DNA of 8,457 nucleotides. Origin: Thermoleophilaceae bacterium (lineage in GTDB: Bacteria; Actinomycetota; Thermoleophilia; Solirubrobacterales; Thermoleophilaceae). Shown here one piece after another: positions 1 through 5,535 of the stretch. The stretch is from assembly GCA_013812065.1 (NCBI GenBank), contig JACCUC010000243.1, forward strand, positions 1 to 8,457. Reading direction: 5' to 3'. The stretch's first letter is position 1; every line of letters begins with the position of its first letter. The notes beneath the pieces are model-generated. The model was not told where the DNA came from. It searched no databases and saw only the letters and a program-made list of their open reading frames with translations. The position numbers and the translations under genes are program-made.

Positions 1-633
1 GCTCGCGAGGGCAATCGTGACGGGCACATTGAGGCCGCTGCCGGTCGCGAGGTGACTGGCGAGTGCGGCAACGCCGGTCAGCGTGAGGATGACGAGCGAG
101 GTGGCCACCGCACGGCGAAAGCTCGTGTCGAGCCACAGGGTCAGCACCGGAACGATCAGGAAGCCGCCGCCGACGCCGAAGAAACCGGTCAACACCCCGA
201 CTCCGGAGCCCGCAACGAGGATCCGGGTCCAGGAGAGCGCCGGGCAGTCGCCCTTCTCGTCGGCCTGAGCGTCGTCTCCTCGCCGCCAGGTGGCCGCCGC
301 GGCGACGAGCATCACGGGGACAAAGGCGAGGATGAGCACCGGCGGACTCACCGCTGTGCTGGCGATCGCACCGACCAGGGAGCCCACCGCCGCCGGAGCG
401 GAGAAGGTCAGCGCGAGCCGCCAGCAGACGTGCCCTCGAAAGGCCAAGGCGCCCGCGCCGACGGCCGCAGCGACCGCCACCACGATCAGCGAAGCCGTCG
501 AGGCAGGACCCACGCCCTCCCCGAGGACGTAGACCAGGACCGGGAGGCCGAGAATGGCTCCCCCTCCTCCCACCCCGCCGACGATCAGGCCGATGGCCAG
601 TCCGAAGGGAAGCGCGATGAGCGCTTCGGTCAC
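1..633 (-). CDS. TauE/SafE (TSUP) family anion permease, probable sulfite exporter; 3' end cut off by the window
   Basis: Translating the minus strand from a GTG at 633 gives 211 uninterrupted residues that run off the left edge. The protein is strongly hydrophobic. It carries the internally repeated glycine-rich signature of the TSUP family: GVGGGGAILGLP at residues 20-31 and GVGGGFLIVP at about 153-162. Each copy begins one half of the inverted-repeat membrane domain, with a charged cytoplasmic-type loop between them (about 117-135). Family members usually have 250-300 residues, so roughly the last 40-90 are missing here. Members move sulfite, sulfonates or other sulfur anions across the inner membrane. 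The start is fixed by context: GTG shares bases 630-633 (GTGA) with the stop of the persulfide dioxygenase-rhodanese gene, so translation is probably coupled, and no good Shine-Dalgarno is visible. That neighbour would generate sulfite or thiosulfate, which makes sulfur-anion export the likeliest role. Substrate is inferred from context only. Confidence 0.9.
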   Translation of the reverse strand, partial: MTEALIALPFGLAIGLIVGGVGGGGAILGLPVLVYVLGEGVGPASTASLIVVAVAAAVGAGALAFRGHVCWRLALTFSAPAAVGSLVGAIASTAVSPPVLILAFVPVMLVAAAATWRRGDDAQADEKGDCPALSWTRILVAGSGVGVLTGFFGVGGGFLIVPVLTLWLDTSFRRAVATSLVILTLTGVAALASHLATGSGLNVPVTIALAS

Positions 634-2039
634 CGGTCGGGCGACGCGGCCTGCTCGTCTGCCTTCTCGATCGGATGACCGAGCTGCCCCCACTTCGGCA
701 CGCCGCCGCCCACGACGTGGATCACCTCGCGTGCACCGTGGCGCTGAACGAGGCTCGATGCGACCGCCGCCCGCTGACCCGAGGCACACATCACGGCGAC
801 GGGCCGCTGTGGGTCGAGCCCCTCGGGTAGCGCGTGGATGTCGTGCCATGGCTCGAACAGGGAACCCGGGATGTACCCCGAGTCGCGCTCTGACTGCTCG
901 CGCACGTCGAGGATCTGAAGCTCATGATCGTCCTGCGCGCGCTGGGCGAGATCCTCGAGCTCTATTCGCTCGATGCGCTCGACCGGGCGCTGCTCCCTGC
1001 GCCATTCCGTCATGCCGCCGTGGAGGAAGCCGCTCAGCTTGCGAATGCCCACGGATAACGAGAGCTTCGCCGCACGTCTGGCGTCCTCGTCGTCGCGGCC
1101 GACCAGGACGATCTCCTGGTCGCGGTCGGCGAGCCACGCGAGCCGCGTTCCGAAGCCCGCCTGCACCGCCGGGATGGCGACCGCTCCGGGAATGTGCGCC
1201 TCGTCGAACTGGAGGTCGGTGCGCACGTCGACGAGGAGGGCTCCGCGCGTGCGCTTCTGCTCGACCTGGCGCGGGGTCAGCGGCATGACCTCGACACCCT
1301 CGGTGACGAGCTCGCCCTTGTTGAGCTCGACGATCGCCTCGAAGTTCGGCGGCTGAGGCCCCAGCGAGCCGATGGCCTGCTCGACGAACGCGCTCGCGTC
1401 CTCGACTTGGAGCATCGGGTTGTGCGCACGCTCGTAGGCGAGCGTCGAGGAGATCTTCATGTCCATCGCCGGGCCCCCGCAGAGCGATCCCCCGAGGTGG
1501 CCCGGCCACACCTCGGTCTCGGGGGGCAGGGTGAGGATCCGTTCGTGAAGGGACTCGAAGATCCCGTGTGCACCCTCCTCCCTGTCGATCGCGAGATCGG
1601 GGCGGGCCACGTCGTTGACGAACAGCGAGTCGCCGGTGAGCAACGCCCACGGCTCCTCGCCGCGGCTCGTATCGATGAGGACGAAGGCGGTGTGCTCCGG
1701 TCTGTGGCCGGGCGTGTGGATCGCCCGCACCGTCAGGTCGCCGAGCGCGAGCTCCCAGCCGTCCTCGAAGGGCTCGTGGTCGTAGGCGGCACCCGCCCGA
1801 CCGTTGATGTGGATCGTCGCCCCCGTGGCGGCCGCCAGCTTCCCGTGTCCGGAGACGTGATCGGCGTGGTTGTGGGTCTCGAGGATGTGCTCGATCGATA
1901 CACCCATGTAGCGCGCAAGCTCGAGGTACTCGTTGATCTCGAACTTCGGATCGACGACCGCGGCTATGCCGGCGTCATCGTCGCCGATCAGGTAGGAGGC
2001 GCAACCGAGGTCATCGTGTGGGACCTGCCGGAAAATCAC
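630..2039 (-). CDS. CstB-like persulfide dioxygenase fused to two rhodanese domains
   Basis: 469 residues. Residues 1 to about 245 form an ETHE1-type metallo-beta-lactamase domain. It has the THNHADH motif (H56, H58, D60, H61), H112 in TPGHRPEH, D137 in LLTGDSLF and H181 in WPGHLGGS. By analogy with ETHE1, H56, H112 and D137 should hold the single Fe(II) that oxidises glutathione or other thiol persulfide to sulfite. Residues about 262-355 are a first rhodanese fold (LLVDVRTDLQFDEAHIPGA), but the catalytic position is G314, so it is probably inactive. Residues about 372-458 are a second rhodanese with active-loop cysteine C418 in CASGQR, expected to transfer sulfane sulfur, for example between persulfide and sulfite/thiosulfate. 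This order matches staphylococcal CstB (about 444 residues). The start is GTG at 2039, preceded by a purine-rich GGGGAGAG Shine-Dalgarno at 2047-2054. It lies 19 bp after the propeller gene and overlaps the permease gene by 4 bp, which indicates an operon. The protein is predicted cytoplasmic, with no signal peptide. Fold and architecture are near certain; the exact thiol substrate is not known. Confidence 0.93.
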   Translation of the reverse strand: MIFRQVPHDDLGCASYLIGDDDAGIAAVVDPKFEINEYLELARYMGVSIEHILETHNHADHVSGHGKLAAATGATIHINGRAGAAYDHEPFEDGWELALGDLTVRAIHTPGHRPEHTAFVLIDTSRGEEPWALLTGDSLFVNDVARPDLAIDREEGAHGIFESLHERILTLPPETEVWPGHLGGSLCGGPAMDMKISSTLAYERAHNPMLQVEDASAFVEQAIGSLGPQPPNFEAIVELNKGELVTEGVEVMPLTPRQVEQKRTRGALLVDVRTDLQFDEAHIPGAVAIPAVQAGFGTRLAWLADRDQEIVLVGRDDEDARRAAKLSLSVGIRKLSGFLHGGMTEWRREQRPVERIERIELEDLAQRAQDDHELQILDVREQSERDSGYIPGSLFEPWHDIHALPEGLDPQRPVAVMCASGQRAAVASSLVQRHGAREVIHVVGGGVPKWGQLGHPIEKADEQAASPDR

Positions 2040-2058
2040 CTGCCCGCTCTCCCCGCTT

Positions 2059-2292
2059 TCAGCGAGTGTTCCCGGTGTGACCGAGTGAGTAGCGCCCGGG
2101 CTGGGGCCACACGGCCATTCCGTGGGGTCCCGCTCCGACCTTGATGCGAGCCTCCAGCTTGCCGGTCCGGGTGTCGATCCCGTAGATCTCGCTGTCGTAG
2201 CGACCAGTCAGCCAGAGTTGCCTCCCGTCGGGTGACACTCCGCCCATGTCGGGGCTCGCACCGCCGCCGAGCTCCCATTTCTTCAGGACCTC
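2059..2292 (-). pseudogene. C-terminal blade(s) of the propeller lipoprotein, in the shifted frame
   Basis: This is the 77-residue continuation of the upstream propeller gene, beginning at E-V-L-K-K-W in the frame opened by the missing base. It contains a complete blade signature (SPDGRQLWLTG, then YGIDTRTGKLEARIKVGAGPHG) and ends NTR-stop. It has no start codon or ribosome-binding site of its own that I would trust. The frame stays open upstream to 2442, but those residues are Arg/Pro-rich out-of-frame translation of the propeller and not a real N-terminus. Its stop lies 19 bp before the GTG of the persulfide dioxygenase gene. Confidence 0.7.
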
Positions 2293-3200
2293 CCCTTGGC
2301 GAAGTCGAGGACGGAGATCGTTCCCTCCTCGCGGTTGGAGGCGAACAGCAGGCGTGCATCGCGGCTCGGGTACAGGCCATGCGCGCCCTGGCCTGTGGGC
2401 ACGAACCTCTTGATCTTGAACTTCTCGCCCGTCACGACCCATAAGCCGTCCGCCTGCATGTCGGCGACGTAGAAGAGGTTGCCGTCGGGCGAGATCTTGA
2501 CGTCCTGTGGCATCCCGGGCCGGGGGAGAGGAAGGCGGCGGATCAGCTTGCGGCGCCGGACGTCGACCTTGATCAAGGCGGCCTCGAACTCGCAGCTCGC
2601 GACGAAGTAGCGTCCGTCGGCGGAGAAGTCGAGATGGTTCAGACCTCGGCAGGGGACCGGGACCGACTTCTCGAGCCGCATTGTCTGCGCGTCGCGAAAG
2701 TCGAGCCGGGCCAAGCGCTCCGCCATCACGATCGCCGTGCGCCCGTCGAGGGTGAAGTAGAGGTTGTAGGGATCCTCGACCGGGATCGCCTCGCCCTTCG
2801 GGCGTGCGGTCCTCGGATCGATCGTCGTCAACGAGTTGCCCTGGTTGCTGTTGACGTAGAGCGTGCGCATGTCGGGCGAAGGCGTGACGTGCTGAGGAAG
2901 GCCTCCGACCGAGAAGCTGCGGACGATCGCCCGCTTCTCGGGGTCGATCACGTCGACCGTGTCGCTGTCGCTGTTCGGTACGTAGATGCGATAGGGGACG
3001 CCGCGAGCGGCGCTGCTCAGCATGCCCGCCCGAGTCGCCGCGTAGACGTCTCGGTCTTCGGGGGGAGGCACCCTCGGGGGGCTTGCCGCCTCGGGTCTCG
3101 CACGTTGGTCAGAAGCGCTCAATCCGCCATCGCAGCCGGCCAGGACGCCGGTGAGGACGACAAGGCACAGTGCGGCGAAGCGCTCTCGGTAACCAGGCAC
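2283..3200 (-). CDS. Secreted lipoprotein, YVTN-family beta-propeller (N-terminal part before the frameshift)
   Basis: 305 codons from a GTG at 3200. A TAG lies in frame five codons upstream (3213-3215), so the start cannot be further out. Residues 1-23 form a lipoprotein signal peptide: a short charged n-region with arginines, a hydrophobic core, and lipobox L20-A21-G22-C23. The mature protein should therefore be lipid-anchored outside the membrane. A flexible Pro-rich linker covers about 24-65. Repeated blade motifs follow, such as YVPNSDSDTVDVIDP (73-87), LYVNSNQGNSLTTIDP (114-129), SADGRYFVASC (193-203), SPDGNLFYVAD (237-247) and LLFASNREEGTISVLD (284-299). These are the hallmark of YVTN/SMP-30-like seven-bladed propellers. 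No CxxCH haem motif or enzyme signature is seen, so the molecular function is unknown; binding or scaffolding on the cell surface is the usual guess. The last two residues before the stop (RS) are frameshift-derived, and the true C-terminus continues in another frame. The ribosome-binding site is weak. Confidence 0.8.
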   Translation of the reverse strand: MPGYRERFAALCLVVLTGVLAGCDGGLSASDQRARPEAASPPRVPPPEDRDVYAATRAGMLSSAARGVPYRIYVPNSDSDTVDVIDPEKRAIVRSFSVGGLPQHVTPSPDMRTLYVNSNQGNSLTTIDPRTARPKGEAIPVEDPYNLYFTLDGRTAIVMAERLARLDFRDAQTMRLEKSVPVPCRGLNHLDFSADGRYFVASCEFEAALIKVDVRRRKLIRRLPLPRPGMPQDVKISPDGNLFYVADMQADGLWVVTGEKFKIKRFVPTGQGAHGLYPSRDARLLFASNREEGTISVLDFAKGRS

Positions 3201-3257
3201 AGCGGCGTAGAGCTAGCAGATAGCGCGGAGGCTGTTAGCGAAACGCTCTTCATGCAC

Positions 3258-3293
3258 CGAACCCTGGCCACCTTTTTCCATGGCCAGGGTTCG
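3258..3293 (-). terminator. Perfect 13-bp hairpin downstream of tRNA-Ala; tentative terminator or 3' processing signal
   Basis: CGAACCCTGGCCA (3258-3270) is the exact reverse complement of TGGCCAGGGTTCG (3281-3293), separated by a 10-nt loop that reads TTTTT in its middle on the plus strand. The structure begins 15 nt beyond the tRNA 3' end on the tRNA strand and ends about 57 nt before the propeller start. No U-tract follows the stem on either strand, so it is not a textbook intrinsic terminator, although actinobacterial terminators often lack one. It could equally be a protein-binding palindrome. The hairpin itself is seen directly; its role is inferred. Confidence 0.5.
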
Positions 3294-3308
3294 ACTTGGT
3301 CCAGATGA

Positions 3309-3381
<73 letters not shown>

Positions 3382-3535
3382 GCGTGCTGCATCCGGTTGC
3401 GCCGGGCGGCGACCCCGCGAATGGTAGCGTCGCCCGCAGGCAGCCTCGGCGGGCGGGCGCCTCCTTGACGGTACTCTGTTGGAGCAGGTCGGCGGCGCTC
3501 GGATCAGTCCACGGAGCGGCCGCGTCTGCCGGCGC

Positions 3536-5524
3536 ATGATGAGCTTTCGAAACCGTCTTCAACTTCTGTGGGCGATCGTTCTGATCGCCCCGACGGTTGC
3601 CGTCGTGCTGCTGGTCTTCGGAGGTGATTCGAGTGGCTCCGCCAGCGAGGTGCGCGCCTCCCAGGGCCTGCGAACCGCCTTTGCGGTCTACGGCGGCGCG
3701 CGTGCCCAAGCGCGTCAGGCGCTCGTGCGGGCGGCCGGCGATCCCGGGCTACGCGACGCCTTGGAGCGCGGTCCGTCGATCGAGCTCGAGCGTCGGGCCG
3801 AGGAGCTTGTGGCTCGGAGCCGGGCTCTCGACGGACTTGCGTTCTACACACCCTCGGGTAGGCGGCTCGTCCAGGCGGGTGCGCGCGACGCCGTGGCCTC
3901 TGCCGGAGCGGCGCCCGCGGTGCAGACGCGGGGGCGGCTCGGCGTGGTCACAGGGTCGACGACGACCGCACCGGAGCTGGCTACGCGCCTCGAAAGTGCC
4001 ACGGGGCTCGAGGCCCACGTCCTGCGCAACGACACGACGCTCGCGGGCACCCTGCCCGGCGTGGAGCGGACCCCTGCCGACACCGGCGAGGTCGAGATCG
4101 GTGGCGAGAGCTTCCGGGCCGCCTACGATTCGGTCGGCGAACCGGCCGGTCCGCCCGTACGCATCGGCGTGCTCTCTTCCGATTCCGCCGCTGGGGCGGG
4201 CCGATCCACGCTCGTTCTCGTGGTGGTGGCGCTGCTGGCGGTCATGGCCAGCGCCGCAATCCTCGCGCTGCTGCTCCTGCGTCACCGCCTCGACGAGCTC
4301 GTCGAGGCGGCCCGGCGCCTGCGCCGCGGTGACCACCGCCACCGGCTGCCGGTGACCGACGACGATCGTCTCGGCGCCCTCGCCGTCGAGCTCAACACGC
4401 TCTCCGACGAGCTGGCCCTCAAGGTCGAGCAGGTCGAGCACGGGCGCGATGAGCTCGAGGACGTGACTCGCCGGGTGGCCGACGCCTTTGCCACCGGCCT
4501 CGATCCCGACGGAGCGGTCGACCTCGCCGTCCGCACGGCCGTCGAGGTGTGCGGGGCGGAGGCCGGACGTGCGCTTCCCGTCGATCCCGACAAGATGAGC
4601 TCGATTCGCGTCGGCGACCCGGAGGGCGCCTTCGGCGAGGTCCTGACCACCGCCGAGCGGCGTGTGTTCCGCGCCGGCCCCGAAGTAAGCCGCGAGCTGC
4701 TCGACCGGATCGAGGGGGAGCGTCGGCCACCGGCCGGCCAGGAGTCGACCCGCACCGCGACCGTCGGCGAACTCCACGCCGTCGCCGCTCCGCTGCGGGC
4801 CAGGGTCGCCCTCGACAGCGGCTCGGAGTACCTCGGGGTGGTCTCGATCGCCCGCCGCGAGCGCGCCTTCTCCGACTCCCAGCGCGACCGGATCGCCTAC
4901 CTCGCCGCCCAGGCCGCCGTGTCGATCGAGAACTCGTTCATCCACGAGCGAGCCCGTCGCCAGGCCGTGACCGACGAGCTCACGGGACTCGCGAACGCGC
5001 GCCGTTTCCACGAGGCCCTCGCCCGCGAGCTCGAGCGCACCCGTCGCTTCAGCGGCGAGGTGAGCCTAGTGATGGTCGACATCGACGACTTCAAGCGGGT
5101 CAACGACGAGTATGGCCACCAGCAGGGCGACATAGTCCTCGTCGAGGTCGCCAACGCGCTGCGCGAGCAGTGCCGCGAGATCGACCATGTCGCCCGCTAC
5201 GGCGGTGAGGAGATGGCCCTCGTCCTCCCTCAGACGGACCTGACGGGCGCCACCGAGTTGGCCGAGCGCGTCCGGCGGGCGATCGACCGGATGTCGATCC
5301 CCCTTCTCGTCGGCGATGGCCATCTGGGGGTGACCGCGAGCTTCGGGGTTGCGGCCGTGCCCGAGTCGGCCGGCGACGCCCAGGCGCTGATCGCTGCCGC
5401 CGACGGAGCGCTGTATCGAGCCAAGCGGGCCGGTAAGAACCGGGTCGCGCACGCCGAGGAGCGGCGGGCCCCGGCGACGGTGCACGGCCCAACGGGAGAG
5501 GCGCGGCGGGGAGCGAACGTCTAG
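3536..5524 (+). CDS. Membrane diguanylate cyclase: periplasmic sensor - HAMP - GAF - GGDEF
   Basis: 662 residues from the ATG at 3536; a second ATG follows at once, and a TTG at 3479 in the same frame would add 19 residues. The ATG is preferred because the extra residues are Arg/Gly-rich and precede the first membrane helix (about 9-28). An extracytoplasmic region (about 30-222), with a Cache/CHASE-like ALDGLAFYTPSGRRLVQAG stretch, leads to a second helix (about 225-248). Next come a HAMP domain and coiled coil (about 249-310) and a GAF-like domain (about 313-473). The GGDEF domain (about 476-641) includes DELTGLANARRF, VDIDDFKRVND with metal-binding D515, and the active loop RYGGEEM (GGEEM 556-560). 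The signature ends in Met instead of Phe, but the catalytic acidic positions are kept. RxxD (547-550) sits five residues before GGEEM, which is the inhibitory c-di-GMP site. It should make c-di-GMP from two GTP in response to an external and perhaps a GAF-bound signal. No EAL or HD-GYP domain is present. The signal is unknown. Confidence 0.92.
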   Translation: MMSFRNRLQLLWAIVLIAPTVAVVLLVFGGDSSGSASEVRASQGLRTAFAVYGGARAQARQALVRAAGDPGLRDALERGPSIELERRAEELVARSRALDGLAFYTPSGRRLVQAGARDAVASAGAAPAVQTRGRLGVVTGSTTTAPELATRLESATGLEAHVLRNDTTLAGTLPGVERTPADTGEVEIGGESFRAAYDSVGEPAGPPVRIGVLSSDSAAGAGRSTLVLVVVALLAVMASAAILALLLLRHRLDELVEAARRLRRGDHRHRLPVTDDDRLGALAVELNTLSDELALKVEQVEHGRDELEDVTRRVADAFATGLDPDGAVDLAVRTAVEVCGAEAGRALPVDPDKMSSIRVGDPEGAFGEVLTTAERRVFRAGPEVSRELLDRIEGERRPPAGQESTRTATVGELHAVAAPLRARVALDSGSEYLGVVSIARRERAFSDSQRDRIAYLAAQAAVSIENSFIHERARRQAVTDELTGLANARRFHEALARELERTRRFSGEVSLVMVDIDDFKRVNDEYGHQQGDIVLVEVANALREQCREIDHVARYGGEEMALVLPQTDLTGATELAERVRRAIDRMSIPLLVGDGHLGVTASFGVAAVPESAGDAQALIAAADGALYRAKRAGKNRVAHAEERRAPATVHGPTGEARRGANV

Positions 5525-5535
5525 GCTAAGCGGGG

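Larger units (their letters stand above)
2059..3200 (-). pseudogene. YVTN-type beta-propeller lipoprotein, whole gene, interrupted by a single-base frameshift
   Basis: This is the full extent of one propeller gene read in two frames. The first frame (3200 to 2283) ends in a TGA just after LDFAKG. The same protein clearly continues in the neighbouring frame from E-V-L-K-K-W-E-L at 2292 down to the stop at 2059. That continuation has a further blade motif (VSPDGRQLWLTGRYDSEI) and a C-terminal ending of the kind seen in these proteins (PHGMAVWPQPGRYSLGHTG). Restoring one base in the GGGG run at 2292-2295 (AAGGGGAG) would give a continuous protein of about 380 residues. The cause may be a sequencing or assembly error, a genuine inactivating mutation, or less likely a ribosomal -1 shift; no canonical slippery heptamer is seen. 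The downstream gene keeps its own Shine-Dalgarno, so the rest of the operon would still be translated. Both halves look otherwise undecayed, which favours a recent event or an error. Confidence 0.7.

Noticed and set aside
554..2144. Long plus-strand open frames opposite the permease and dioxygenase genes (554-1288 and 1194-2144)
   Set aside because: They encode Arg/Ala/Pro-rich low-complexity peptides with no motif and lie wholly opposite a well-supported gene; high GC leaves antisense frames open.
3217..3222. Minus-strand TATCTG as a -10 box for the propeller operon
   Set aside because: It is plausibly placed, 16 bp before the GTG, but there is no acceptable -35 hexamer at the right distance; not strong enough to list.
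3465..3477. TTGACG and TACTCT as a promoter for the cyclase operon
   Set aside because: They are only 1 bp apart instead of 16-18, so they cannot be a -35/-10 pair. TACTCT alone is too weak to call.
3479..3535. TTG start for the diguanylate cyclase, 19 codons further upstream
   Set aside because: The added residues are charged, Gly/Arg-rich and unlike a membrane-protein N-terminus. No Shine-Dalgarno precedes the TTG, and two ATGs lie just before the first helix. It cannot be fully excluded because the ATG also lacks a strong site.
3749..5011. 420-codon minus-strand frame opposite the diguanylate cyclase
   Set aside because: The sense strand has a full domain series with catalytic motifs. 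The antisense product has no recognisable fold and is explained by codon composition.
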